DNA of 46,016 nt from JBEEOW01 sp041191405 (GTDB taxonomy: Bacteria; Bacteroidota; Bacteroidia; Cytophagales; UBA9547). A program made the translations under genes and the position numbers. Position 1 is the first letter of the stretch. Every line of letters starts with the position of its first letter. This document shows, in pieces, positions 9,062-17,396 of this stretch. Below the pieces are notes generated by a model that saw only the letters and a list, made by a program, of their open reading frames with translations, did not search any database and was not told the origin of the DNA. The stretch spans positions 1 through 46,016 of the forward strand of contig JBEEOW010000029.1 in the NCBI GenBank assembly GCA_041191405.1, written 5' to 3'.

Positions 9062-9093
9062 TGTAAAAATATTTGAAATTTTTGCCTACATAC

Positions 9094-9124
9094 TTTGTAA
9101 GTCTATATATTTAGTATAGATTTG
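9094..9124 (+). promoter_or_regulatory. Promoter of the TonB receptor transcript
   Basis: TTTG (9094-9097), 19 bases, then TAGATTTG (9117-9124): a full match to the Bacteroidota -33/-7 consensus and one of the best promoters in the window. Transcription is predicted to start near 9131. Confidence 0.7.
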
Positions 9125-9153
9125 CATTCAATTAATCAAAACACTATAAAATT

Positions 9154-9249
9154 ATGTTTAAGCATAAAATATATAAATTAGTACGATGTTGTAGCTTTAT
9201 AACTACTATTTCTATGGGAATTATATTTATATCATTTTCTCTACTATAA
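9154..9249 (+). CDS. Possible 31-residue leader peptide with a hydrophobic tail
   Basis: An ATG-to-TAA frame of 31 codons lies between the strong promoter and the receptor gene. The product starts with a basic segment (MFKHKIYKLVRCC) and ends in a hydrophobic stretch (IISM- and IIFISF-like residues), resembling a minimal membrane peptide or truncated signal sequence. The location inside the predicted leader favours translation, but the frame is short and AT-rich and could be chance. There is no homology that I recognise. Confidence 0.3.
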   Translation: MFKHKIYKLVRCCSFITTISMGIIFISFSLL

Positions 9250-9290
9250 ATATAGACATAGTATTATTAAATTATTAAATCACAATTATC

Positions 9291-11903
9291 ATGACTCAAA
9301 AATTACTCATATTCATTTCTAGTTTGTTTGTAAGTGTAAGCATTGCCTTTGCACAAGAAACAATAACGGGTTCAGTAAAAGATAAAGACAACGCTGCTTT
9401 AGTTAGTGCTGTTGTTCATATAAAGCATTCTAAAATAAAGACTGTAACGGATTTGGATGGAAAATTCAAGCTTACAGGAGCAATTGTACCTCCATTTGTA
9501 TTAGAAGTAAAAGCTATTGGGTACAAAACATTTACTTTAACTCTAAATGATTTACAAAATAAAAACTTTGATTTAGTTGTTGAACATGAGGTTATATCAA
9601 CAGATGAAGTTGTAGTAACAGCAAGAAGAAGAAAAGAAGTTGTGCAAGATATTCCAATCCCAATTACAGTAATTGGTGGTCAACAAGCAGAAGATGCTGG
9701 TGCTTTTAACGTAAACCGTTTAAAAGAATTAGTACCAACAGTTCAATTATATTCATCTAATGCAAGAAATACAACATTAAATATCAGAGGTTTAGGTTCT
9801 ACATTTGGATTAACAAATGATGGTATTGACCCAGGTGTTGGTTTTTATGTTGATGGAGTTTACCATGCTCGTCCAGCTGCAACATCGTTAGATTTTATTG
9901 ATGTTGACCAAATTGAGGTATTAAGAGGTCCACAAGGAACATTGTTTGGTAAAAATACTACAGCTGGTGCATTTAATATTACCACTAAAAAACCAAGTCC
10001 AATTCCAGGTGCAAAAGTTGAGTTGAGTTACGGTAACTATAACTTTATTCAAGCAAAGGCATCTGTAACTGGTTCTTTAACAAAAAATTTAACTACTAGA
10101 TTATCTTTCTCTGGAACTCAAAGAACTGGTACTACTTATAACCCAAATGATAACAGAAGATATAATGGTCAAAATAATATTGGTTTTAAAGGTCAGTTAT
10201 ATTACACTCCAACAAGCAAATTAGAAATTTTGTTATCAGGGGATAATAGTATTCAACGTCCAGATGGAGCTGCTCTTGTAGTTGCAGGTATTACTCCAAC
10301 TTTAAGAAATGCACACCGTCAATACAATAAAATCATTTCTGATTTGGGTTATGCGCCAATCAAAGTTGATCCATTTTCAAGACAAGTATATAACAACACT
10401 CCATTCCGCCACGACCAAGAAATTGGTGGTTTATCGTTAAACATTGATTATAAAATTGGAAAAGGAACATTAACATCTACCACAGCATGGAGATATTGGA
10501 ATTGGAGACCAGTAAATGACAGAGATTTTACAGAAGTTGCTGCCTTAACAAAATCACAAGCAGATTCTCGTCACGACCAATATTCACAAGAAATTAGATA
10601 TGCTGGTAATATCACAGAAAAATTAAGTGGAGTTATTGGAGTATATGCATTGAGCCAAAACTTACAAGGACTTAACCAAACTGAAGAAGTTGGAAAAGAC
10701 CAATGGAGATTTGTACAAACAGGCACAACCGGCGACCAAGCTTTATATTCAACTCCTGGTTTGCTAGATAATTTCGGAATCAGAACAAACTCAACAATCA
10801 AATCATTAAGTACTGCAATATTTGCACAAGCTGATTGGGAATTATTAAAAGGGTTACACGTTTTACCAGGTATCAGATTCACTTATGACAAAAAAGATGT
10901 TGATTATGACAGAAAAACGTATGGTGGTTACCAAAGTGATGCTACAAACCCAAACAATTCAAAATTATTAGCATTAAAAAATGCAGTTTATACAAATCAA
11001 GCATTTACTGCAACTACTACAAACAACAATATTTCAGGAAATATCACAGTTTCGTACAGACCAAATGAAAAAATAAACACATTTGCAACTTACTCAACAG
11101 GTTATAAACCGGTAGGTGTAAATGTTGGTGGTTTACCAACAGCATCAAATGGTCGTCCAGATTCAACTGTTGCAGAAGTAAAACCTGAATTTGTTCAAAA
11201 CATTGAATTTGGTATTAAAACAAAACCAGTAAAAGGTGCAATTTTAAATTTCTCTGTATTCAATACTGAAATTAAAGATTACCAAACAACAGTACAATCT
11301 CCACAATTAGGAGTAAATAGAGGTTACTTAGCTAATGCTGAAAAAGTAAATGTAAAAGGTTTTGAAATTGATGGTAGTTACCAACTACTTAAATTCTTAA
11401 CTATCAACGCTGCTTATGCATACACAGATGGAAAATATGTAACATTTACAAATGCACCACTTCCTTTAGAAGAAACCGGAAAAACAATTCCAGATCCAAA
11501 AGACAATACAAAAACTATCCAACAAGCATTTACTGATGCATCAGGCGGTAGATTACCAGGTATTTCAAAACATAATGTAACTTTCGGAACTGAATTAAGC
11601 ACGGAAGGAAATTTCTTAAGCAAAAAAGGTAGATTCTTTATAGCTTCTGATTTATCTCACCGTTCTGATTATTCATCAAACCCAACACCTTCAAAAGTAT
11701 TAAATGTAGCTGGTTATACTTTGGTAAATGCAAGGGCAGGTTTCAAATCTGAAGACTTTTCAATTTTCTTTTGGAGCAGAAATATTGGAAATACAAACTA
11801 TTTTGAGCAATTACAAGCTGCGGCTGGTAACTCAGGTTTATATGTTGGGGTTCTTGGTGACCCACGTACTTATGGTATAACTTTGAGATATAACATTAAA
11901 TAA
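9291..11903 (+). CDS. TonB-dependent outer membrane receptor
   Basis: Outer membrane transporter powered through TonB. The 870 residues comprise a signal peptide ending at AFAQ (about residue 22), a carboxypeptidase-regulatory-like beta domain (about 23-105) typical of Bacteroidota receptors, a plug that starts after the TonB-box-like DEVVVTA (about 105-110) and contains LNIRGLG and the conserved IEVLRGPQGTLFGKNTTAG, and a 22-strand-type barrel to the C-terminal YNIK. No SusD partner, ABC transporter or regulator is adjacent. The plug resembles iron-complex receptors, but the substrate cannot be assigned. It has its own consensus promoter and a structured leader. Confidence 0.95.
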   Translation: MTQKLLIFISSLFVSVSIAFAQETITGSVKDKDNAALVSAVVHIKHSKIKTVTDLDGKFKLTGAIVPPFVLEVKAIGYKTFTLTLNDLQNKNFDLVVEHEVISTDEVVVTARRRKEVVQDIPIPITVIGGQQAEDAGAFNVNRLKELVPTVQLYSSNARNTTLNIRGLGSTFGLTNDGIDPGVGFYVDGVYHARPAATSLDFIDVDQIEVLRGPQGTLFGKNTTAGAFNITTKKPSPIPGAKVELSYGNYNFIQAKASVTGSLTKNLTTRLSFSGTQRTGTTYNPNDNRRYNGQNNIGFKGQLYYTPTSKLEILLSGDNSIQRPDGAALVVAGITPTLRNAHRQYNKIISDLGYAPIKVDPFSRQVYNNTPFRHDQEIGGLSLNIDYKIGKGTLTSTTAWRYWNWRPVNDRDFTEVAALTKSQADSRHDQYSQEIRYAGNITEKLSGVIGVYALSQNLQGLNQTEEVGKDQWRFVQTGTTGDQALYSTPGLLDNFGIRTNSTIKSLSTAIFAQADWELLKGLHVLPGIRFTYDKKDVDYDRKTYGGYQSDATNPNNSKLLALKNAVYTNQAFTATTTNNNISGNITVSYRPNEKINTFATYSTGYKPVGVNVGGLPTASNGRPDSTVAEVKPEFVQNIEFGIKTKPVKGAILNFSVFNTEIKDYQTTVQSPQLGVNRGYLANAEKVNVKGFEIDGSYQLLKFLTINAAYAYTDGKYVTFTNAPLPLEETGKTIPDPKDNTKTIQQAFTDASGGRLPGISKHNVTFGTELSTEGNFLSKKGRFFIASDLSHRSDYSSNPTPSKVLNVAGYTLVNARAGFKSEDFSIFFWSRNIGNTNYFEQLQAAAGNSGLYVGVLGDPRTYGITLRYNIK

Positions 11904-11911
11904 TTTGTTCA

Positions 11912-11965
11912 GAGTTTAGGGTTAAGGATTCAGAGTTCAAAACCCTAAACCCTAAACCTAAACTC
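11912..11965. repeat. Telomere-like GTTTAGGGTT inverted repeat
   Basis: GTTTAGGGTT (11914-11923) pairs perfectly with AACCCTAAAC (11941-11950); a second overlapping AACCCTAAAC lies at 11948-11957, and AACCTAAACTC at 11955-11965 can pair with 11912-11923 with one bulge. It starts 9 bases after the receptor stop, between convergent genes, and may end transcription from one or both sides. A related element is at 15634-15678. Confidence 0.6.
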
Positions 11966-12010
11966 ATTGATAAATTAAGTAATATAAAATTAGTTTTTGT
12001 AATATAACTA

Positions 12011-12697
12011 TTATTTAGTTATCAAAAAATCAAATCTATAATGCGAATAAGGTAAATGTGTTGGCTCGTTTAAAATTTGTGAGCTAGCACCTAACTTTCT
12101 ACAAATTGATTCTAATTCACTAGGATTCCAAAACTTACCCATAGTATTTGTACCTTTAATATTTTGAACAAATAATCTCAGTTTTTTTTCAAAAGTATTA
12201 TAATAAACACTCTTCTTATTATAATCAGGGATATCTCCTAACAAAATACTACCTCCAGGCTTTAATACATACAATAAACTTACAATCAACTTAATAGCAA
12301 TTTCAATACTCTCAAAATATTGAAATGAAAAGTATAAATTAATTTTATCAAATTGATTTTCAGCAAATAATTTATCTAATTCAATTGCATTTGCTTTTTG
12401 ATAAATAATATTTGCTTTAATATTTTTTTGATTTGCTTCTGCAATTAACTTTTCTGACAAATCTACACCAACAATTTTTTTACATTTATCAGCTAAAAGA
12501 GTTGTTAACATTCCATTACCACAACAAACATCTAACACATTATCATCACTTTGAATTTTCAATAAAGTTGAAATATGAGTAATGATATCACTTAACGTTT
12601 TATCATCAACAGGAACACCGTTAACACTTCGTCCAACTTGTAAACTCAAATTATCGGTTTTACTTGCAGTATTATTCCAAAACTGTTCCCAATTCAT
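12011..12697 (-). CDS. Class I SAM-dependent methyltransferase
   Basis: A 228-residue Rossmann-fold methyltransferase. Motif I, VLDVCCGNG, is at residues 54-62 and binds S-adenosylmethionine; GVDLSEKLI follows as the acidic-loop strand, and the post-motif GGSILLGDIPDY (about 149-160) fits the core fold. No membrane segment is seen. It lies 3 bases behind the flippase gene on the same strand, third in the group acyltransferase-flippase-methyltransferase, which suggests that it modifies a sugar or lipid-linked intermediate of a surface polysaccharide. This role is inferred from position only. A small-molecule methyltransferase of other purpose is possible. Confidence 0.85.
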   Translation of the reverse strand: MNWEQFWNNTASKTDNLSLQVGRSVNGVPVDDKTLSDIITHISTLLKIQSDDNVLDVCCGNGMLTTLLADKCKKIVGVDLSEKLIAEANQKNIKANIIYQKANAIELDKLFAENQFDKINLYFSFQYFESIEIAIKLIVSLLYVLKPGGSILLGDIPDYNKKSVYYNTFEKKLRLFVQNIKGTNTMGKFWNPSELESICRKLGASSQILNEPTHLPYSHYRFDFLITK

Positions 12698-12700
12698 TTT

Positions 12701-14074
12701 TTACTTTTTGACTTTAAATATTGATTTCCATAAAAATGACATATAAACACTTGATAAAACTAAAAATACAATAATCCCTAAATAAAAATTATATTCATCA
12801 AAATGCGGAATCAAATATTTTATTCCAGCCATTATTCCAAAACAAACAACTAACCTTACCAATAATTTATCAATAGCAAATAACTGATAAATATATGTAT
12901 TAAATACTTTAATAATTTGATAAGTATAAAACCCAGCAAGAATATATGTTCCAATAACTACTGATAAAGCTAAGCCTTCTAATTCTAAATAAGGATATAA
13001 AAATATCATTAAACCTAAAATACTTAAAAGTGCCAATAGCAAACCTAAAGTAATAATTTGTCCTTTCTCTTTGATTTGTAACATTACAGAGAAATTACAG
13101 ATTCTTAATGGTATAACCAATGCACTTATAGCAAACAAAATTACAGACTCCTGATATAAACTATCGAATATCAAAGTTATGATTTCATTGGAAAATATTA
13201 CAGAAAACGCTACCAAAGGAAATAATATACCAGACATTAAATAACTTGAGTTTCTGAAAATCTCAATTTGTTCTTTGTCGCTAAGAGATTTATCTGCACT
13301 ATGTACAGTAATAATTGATTGAAATACATACAACAACATACCAATCAATGGAATTTCGTAGGTTCCATTAAAATAAATGGCAAAATCTCGAGGTGTTAAA
13401 AACAACAATAGCACCAATTTGTCAAGCCACTTACTCGAAACCTGTAGCACATCATACAATCCAAACCAAGCCAATTGTTTGTAATTTATAGGAAATAACT
13501 CATCTTCTTTTTGTTCATATTTATTAAAACTAAAAACAATTACATTTCTAATAATCGAAACAATAAGTATCGCAATCAAAGAAAATTCTAATGTATAATT
13601 GATTACAAAAACAATATACATTTGAGCTAAAAACAGTAAAATGGCATAAATAAAATTTGACCAAAGCAATCGTTTATTTTGATTTACTCTCACCAAATTA
13701 GCTTCTTGAATAAAATAAATCGCATGTGAAAGTAAAATTCCAATAACAAATAATCTTTCATTGAGCATTAAATGGTCGTGATAAAAAAGAATATAAGCTC
13801 CTGATAATGAAATTGTAAAAAACAAAACTTGAAAAATAATTTTCCTAATTTCAACTTTATTGTGATTACCAAAAGTTAAAATATATTTAGGAATCCCAAA
13901 AGTGCTAATTACAATCCCAATATTTACATAACTCCACACCGATTGATAAATACCATATTCATTTACAGGTAAATATCTTGCAAAAACAATTGTACTCAGT
14001 GTTAATAATAAAGCTGGAATCAGTTTACTAACAAATAAAAATATAGCATTTTTAATAACACTTTCGGGTAACAA
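12701..14074 (-). CDS. Polysaccharide flippase-like membrane protein (Wzx/MATE-like)
   Basis: A 457-residue integral membrane protein with about 12 to 14 predicted hydrophobic helices spread over the whole length. The N-terminal region (FLFVSKLIPALLLTLSTIVF and YLPVNEYGIYQ) is typical of the oligosaccharide flippase family that moves lipid-linked repeat units across the inner membrane. It lies 4 bases from the acyltransferase gene upstream and 3 from the methyltransferase gene downstream. No glycosyltransferase or polymerase is adjacent, so the rest of the pathway must lie elsewhere or this is a remnant cluster. The assignment rests on topology and the N-terminal pattern. Confidence 0.82.
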   Translation of the reverse strand: MLPESVIKNAIFLFVSKLIPALLLTLSTIVFARYLPVNEYGIYQSVWSYVNIGIVISTFGIPKYILTFGNHNKVEIRKIIFQVLFFTISLSGAYILFYHDHLMLNERLFVIGILLSHAIYFIQEANLVRVNQNKRLLWSNFIYAILLFLAQMYIVFVINYTLEFSLIAILIVSIIRNVIVFSFNKYEQKEDELFPINYKQLAWFGLYDVLQVSSKWLDKLVLLLFLTPRDFAIYFNGTYEIPLIGMLLYVFQSIITVHSADKSLSDKEQIEIFRNSSYLMSGILFPLVAFSVIFSNEIITLIFDSLYQESVILFAISALVIPLRICNFSVMLQIKEKGQIITLGLLLALLSILGLMIFLYPYLELEGLALSVVIGTYILAGFYTYQIIKVFNTYIYQLFAIDKLLVRLVVCFGIMAGIKYLIPHFDEYNFYLGIIVFLVLSSVYMSFLWKSIFKVKK

Positions 14075-14078
14075 AATA

Positions 14079-14594
14079 CTATTTATTTAAAATTTCAGAT
14101 TTATCTAATGTTCTAATTACCTTCGCAGGGTTACCAGCAATTACACAATAACCTTCAGGAAAACTCTTAGTTACAACGGAATTAGCGCCTACAATAGTAT
14201 GGTCGCCTAGTTCAACTTCAGCTAAAATAACAGCATTCATTCCAACCCAACAATATTTACCAATTTTTATTGGTTTGGCAGGTAAATGTTTGGTTATATC
14301 AGAAGGGTTATGATTTACAGAAATAACACCAACATTAGGTCCGAGATTGGTATAATCTCCAATTTCGATACCGTTTTGTGCTTGAATATAATTCCCCATC
14401 GAACCACCGGGAAAAGTCATTATTCCTCTTTTAATTTTTTCAGGATGAATAATTCTACTTGTAAAATGAATAGGCCAACTCACACCCGGATTTTGAAATA
14501 GTAATTTTCTAAAAATAAAATCAAGCAAATGAAACCTAAAGCCAAAATCTTCAAGTGGTTCTTTTGCAAATAATTTTATGATTGATGATTTCAT
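14079..14594 (-). CDS. Hexapeptide-repeat acyltransferase
   Basis: A 171-residue left-handed beta-helix acyltransferase. Hexapeptide turns run through about residues 65-155 (for example VGVISV, IGKYCWVG, VILAEVELGD, VGANSVV), and the likely catalytic histidine is in SVNHNP (about 93-98). Such enzymes O-acetylate sugars using acetyl-CoA. It is the first gene of a three-gene group with a flippase and a methyltransferase, so modification of a surface glycan is likely. The stop and the next start are 4 bases apart. The C-terminal AGNPAKVIR motif is characteristic. The donor and acceptor are not determined. Confidence 0.88.
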   Translation of the reverse strand: MKSSIIKLFAKEPLEDFGFRFHLLDFIFRKLLFQNPGVSWPIHFTSRIIHPEKIKRGIMTFPGGSMGNYIQAQNGIEIGDYTNLGPNVGVISVNHNPSDITKHLPAKPIKIGKYCWVGMNAVILAEVELGDHTIVGANSVVTKSFPEGYCVIAGNPAKVIRTLDKSEILNK

Positions 14595-14748
14595 TTAATG
14601 CTAATCTACTATTTGGCTAAGTTAAATATTTTTTTGAAGATAGATTCAACTTTGAAGCTCAAATTAAGATTTCTTACAAAAAATCCATGCAATTACTGAT
14701 TAAAAGAATTCAAAAATGTAAATTGCAAAAAAATAATATTTTAGTAGT

Positions 14749-15624
14749 ATGTTAAAATCAATGACGGGTTTTGGTTCTGCCAGCCTAGAAACTGCTGATT
14801 TTGCAGTGAGTGTAGAAGTAAAATCTCTGAATTCTAAAAGTTTAGACTTAAATTTAAGAACTCCTCGTAATCTTAACGACAAAGAATTTGAAATAAGAAA
14901 TTTGGTATCACAAAGTCTTGAAAGAGGAAAAGTGAGTCTGAATGTAGAAATTACATATAAAGTTTTAAAACCTAAATTAAAAGTAAATCAAGCACTTGTA
15001 AAAGCTTATTATGACGATTTACTAAATACTGCTTTTGTGCTTGGTGCTCCAACACAAGATATTTTTAAAATGGCTTTGGCTTTACCTGATGCATATACAT
15101 CTGAAGGCGTAAACGAAAACAATGAGCAAGATTGGTTGTATATTCAAGATACCATTCAACAAGCATTAATTGCTTGTACACAATTCAGATTAGATGAAGG
15201 TGCACAATTAGAGAAAGATATTACCAATAATATTATACAAATTGCTACTTTGCTTGAACAAGTAAAACTTGCTGACCCAGTGAGAATTGCAAACTTAAGA
15301 GCTCGTTTGAAAAAACAAGTTGAAGAATTATTAGAAGATAAAACCTACGACCAAAATCGTTTTGAACAAGAGTTGGTTTATTATATTGAAAAATATGATA
15401 TTAATGAAGAAAAAGTTCGCTTAACTTCACACTTAAACTACTTTATTCAAACCATCAAAAGTCCAGAAGCTAATGGTAAAAAGTTAGGTTTTATAGCACA
15501 AGAGATTGGTAGAGAAATAAATACAATTGGCTCAAAAGCTAATGATGCAACTATGCAACAATTGGTAGTTCAAATGAAAGAAGAACTTGAGCAAATTAAA
15601 GAACAGACATTGAATATACTGTAA
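14749..15624 (+). CDS. YicC/YloC-family endoribonuclease
   Basis: A 291-residue cytoplasmic protein with the family opening MLKSMTGFG at residues 1-9, the central charged and helical region with RFEQELVYYIEKYDINEE (about 204-221), and the C-terminal GRKLGFI-like segment present as KKLGFIAQEIGREINTIGSKA (about 243-263; its first seven residues are KKLGFIA). Members are RNA-cleaving enzymes in E. coli and B. subtilis. In many bacteria the next gene is gmk (guanylate kinase), but here the next gene is a hydrolase. It is followed by an inverted repeat at 15634-15678. The assignment is firm for family, less so for activity in this organism. Confidence 0.93.
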   Translation: MLKSMTGFGSASLETADFAVSVEVKSLNSKSLDLNLRTPRNLNDKEFEIRNLVSQSLERGKVSLNVEITYKVLKPKLKVNQALVKAYYDDLLNTAFVLGAPTQDIFKMALALPDAYTSEGVNENNEQDWLYIQDTIQQALIACTQFRLDEGAQLEKDITNNIIQIATLLEQVKLADPVRIANLRARLKKQVEELLEDKTYDQNRFEQELVYYIEKYDINEEKVRLTSHLNYFIQTIKSPEANGKKLGFIAQEIGREINTIGSKANDATMQQLVVQMKEELEQIKEQTLNIL

Positions 15625-15633
15625 ATTAGTTTA

Positions 15634-15678
15634 GGGTTCAGAGTTTAGAGTTCTAACAAAACTCTTAACCCTGAACTC
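15634..15678. repeat. Second GGGTTCAGAGTT-type inverted repeat
   Basis: The left arm at 15634-15652 and the right arm at 15660-15678 pair at 16 of 19 positions around the 7-base loop CTAACAA. Sequence words (TTTAGGGTT, CAGAGTT) are shared with the element behind the TonB receptor, again just behind a plus-strand gene (10 bases after the yicC stop). It may serve as a terminator or mark a dispersed repeat family. Confidence 0.55.
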
Positions 15679-15698
15679 TTAACTACAAACTAAAAAAC

Positions 15699-16343
15699 AT
15701 GCAAGTAAAATCATTCACATTTAATCCATTAGGAGAAAACACATATATAATTTACGATGAAACAGGCGAATGTGCAATCATTGACGCAGGCTGTAGCGAC
15801 CGTGAAGAATGTGAGGAGTTAAGTGATTTTATTAAGTTTAATAATTTAACACCCGTTTTACTTTTAAACACACATTGCCATATTGACCATATTGCAGGCA
15901 ATGCCTTTGTTAAACGTACTTATAACCTTGATTTACAAGTACCAGAAGCTGATGTTTTTTTAATAAAAGCTGCCGAAGTAATGGCACAAGCCTATGGATT
16001 TTATACATTAGAATATTGTGCTCCTGATAAATTTATTAAAGAAGGCGAGCAAATAAAATTTGGCAATACAGTACTAGAAATAATAGCAGCACCAGGACAC
16101 TCTCCTGGGCATTTGGTATTTTTTAATGCAAGAGAAAGTATATTAATTGCTGGAGATGTGCTATTTAGAGGAAGTTTCGGTCGCCCGGATTTACCTGGTG
16201 GAAGTTTGCCTACACTTTACAAAAGCATTACCCAAAAACTATTCATTTTACCAGAAGATACCATAGTTTTCTGTGGACATGGCCCAAGTACAACCATTGG
16301 TCATGAAAAAAGAACAAACCCAATTTTGAATTACGGGGAGTAA
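15699..16343 (+). CDS. Metallo-beta-lactamase-fold hydrolase (glyoxalase II-like)
   Basis: A 214-residue cytoplasmic binuclear metal hydrolase. The metal-binding motif HCHIDH is at residues 59-64, followed by APGHSPGHL with a third-site histidine, the bridging aspartate in AGDVLFRGSFGRPDLPGG, and a final histidine in FCGHGP. The RGSFGRxDLPGG segment is typical of the glyoxalase II-like group that hydrolyses thioesters such as S-lactoylglutathione, though the true substrate in Bacteroidota is uncertain. It starts 21 bases behind the yicC-associated repeat. All metal ligands are present, so the enzyme should be active. Confidence 0.93.
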   Translation: MQVKSFTFNPLGENTYIIYDETGECAIIDAGCSDREECEELSDFIKFNNLTPVLLLNTHCHIDHIAGNAFVKRTYNLDLQVPEADVFLIKAAEVMAQAYGFYTLEYCAPDKFIKEGEQIKFGNTVLEIIAAPGHSPGHLVFFNARESILIAGDVLFRGSFGRPDLPGGSLPTLYKSITQKLFILPEDTIVFCGHGPSTTIGHEKRTNPILNYGE

Positions 16344-16353
16344 ACTTAATTTT

Positions 16354-16629
16354 ATGGGAATCAATTCAGTTTTTGTATTAAATTGAGAGAATAGTCAATT
16401 TCCTTCAGCAATTTTTTCAAATAAAGATAAAGCTATAGCATGGATTAAGCACAATAATGCAAATGGACTATTAACTAAATACCCAATTGATGAAAGTATT
16501 TACGATTGGGCTTTAAATAATAATTATTTTAAACCCAAAAACGATTTACAAAAAACATCAAAATTTAAAAGTAATTTTTCTTCTGTTTATCTAGAACATT
16601 ATCATTTTGAGAATGGAGTAGAAATATAA
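16354..16629 (+). pseudogene. Small gene interrupted by one in-frame TGA (DUF7710-like)
   Basis: Reading from ATG at 16354, a frame of 10 codons meets TGA at 16384-16386 and then continues without a stop for 80 codons to TAA at 16627. The downstream part has coherent protein character: FPSAIFSNKDKAIAWIKH, LLTKYPIDESIYDWAL, YFKPKND and EHYHFENG. From memory this matches a family of about 90-residue proteins (DUF7710-like) whose start reads like VYVFxGENxxFPSGVF; the TGA falls where glycine (GGA) would stand, so a single G-to-T change explains it. Function is unknown. It may be a recent pseudogene or a sequencing error. It is followed by another small unknown gene. Confidence 0.6.
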
Positions 16630-16705
16630 AAATAATATACATTCTACTCTAGTATACATTTCTACAAATGGTAAAACAAAATGTAAATCAATTTGTTAGT
16701 AGAAT

Positions 16706-17074
16706 ATGAAATCAAGCGAACGTCCTTATATAGAAATTAATACAACATTATCAGGAGAAATAGAGCACTTTCAAAGTGACACACTTCGTCCTATTTTGAA
16801 ACTGCAAAATGAATTGCTGCTATCACTTTTTAAACATCAAACTTTAACTACTAAAGTTTCAATAAAAAATATTGACGAAACTCAAATATTACCTTTTATC
16901 GATACCACAATCAAAAAAGATATTTCATTCAAATCCATATTTATTGGGACTATCATTGCCCATTTCAATGAATATGAACTTGAATATTACCTTTTTAACA
17001 AACAAGAAATTAACAAAAGAATCATTTCAATGCTCATTGAACGTGTTAGAAGTCAGTGGCAAAAAATAGTTTAA
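16706..17074 (+). CDS. Conserved hypothetical protein
   Basis: A 122-residue soluble protein. The segment HFQSDTLRPILKLQNELL (about 21-38) and a helical, charged remainder ending with NKRIISMLIERVRSQWQ look like a small conserved family of Bacteroidota that databases sometimes label glyoxalase without good reason. I see no metal-binding or catalytic motif and do not assign a function. No signal peptide or membrane helix is visible. The start is the ATG after an AT-rich gap of about 75 bases from the broken gene. It is convergent with the b5-like gene, with only 15 bases between the two ends. Confidence 0.65.
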   Translation: MKSSERPYIEINTTLSGEIEHFQSDTLRPILKLQNELLLSLFKHQTLTTKVSIKNIDETQILPFIDTTIKKDISFKSIFIGTIIAHFNEYELEYYLFNKQEINKRIISMLIERVRSQWQKIV

Positions 17075-17089
17075 TATTACACGTCTCTC

Positions 17090-17338
17090 CTATTTCAACA
17101 CCCCAATTACATCAAATTTATCAAAAACAAAAGCAGTGTGTGGTGCATCTTTCATTTCAGGAGTTAAATCTTGACCAGCCCAATGCTCATAATGTTTGCC
17201 ATTTCGCCAAAGTTTAGATTTACTAACATCATAGATTAAGCCTTCAAAAGCACACCAAATTTCAGGTTTATCCTGACCATTACGTAATGCCAATTGTTGT
17301 TTTGTATATTTTGGTAAATCTTCGTACATAAATTTCAA
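17090..17338 (-). CDS. Short cytochrome b5-like heme-binding domain protein
   Basis: An 82-residue single-domain protein with the b5 pattern: YTKQQLALRNGQDKPEIWCA, then GLIYDVSKSKLWRNGKHYEH (the second block is residues 33-52) and WAGQDLTPEMKDAPHT. In the classical fold the histidine of HPGG and a later histidine bind heme; here the first is replaced by the region WRNGKHYEHWAG, with His49, His52 and His67 as candidate ligands. This short prokaryotic form is known as a predicted heme/steroid-binding domain. No signal or membrane segment is visible. It is divergent from rpiB with 58 bases between. Redox partner and role are unknown. Confidence 0.8.
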   Translation of the reverse strand: MKFMYEDLPKYTKQQLALRNGQDKPEIWCAFEGLIYDVSKSKLWRNGKHYEHWAGQDLTPEMKDAPHTAFVFDKFDVIGVLK

Positions 17339-17368
17339 TATTAATTACAAATATCAAAACCTAAACTG

Positions 17369-17376
17369 TATTTTTG
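17369..17376 (+). promoter_or_regulatory. Putative -7 element before rpiB
   Basis: TATTTTTG matches TAnnTTTG and lies 20 bases before the rpiB ATG, which leaves a leader of only about 14 bases. The -33 position has no clear TTG, so this is a weaker assignment than the gldK or TonB receptor promoters. Confidence 0.35.
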
Positions 17377-17396
17377 TACTATTAATTGAAAAAATA

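Larger units (their letters stand above)
8917..9290. other. Regulatory-looking intergenic region before the TonB receptor
   Basis: The 374 bases contain a bipartite inverted repeat at 8989-9061, a strong consensus promoter at 9094-9124, and a 31-codon open frame at 9154-9249. No RNA gene is recognised. The leader from the predicted transcription start (about 9131) to the receptor ATG is about 160 bases, long for this window. Confidence 0.6.

Noticed and set aside
11941..11962. CCCTAAA repeats as a telomere
   Set aside because: Only about two and a half units occur, internal to a chromosome between genes; an inverted repeat explains them.
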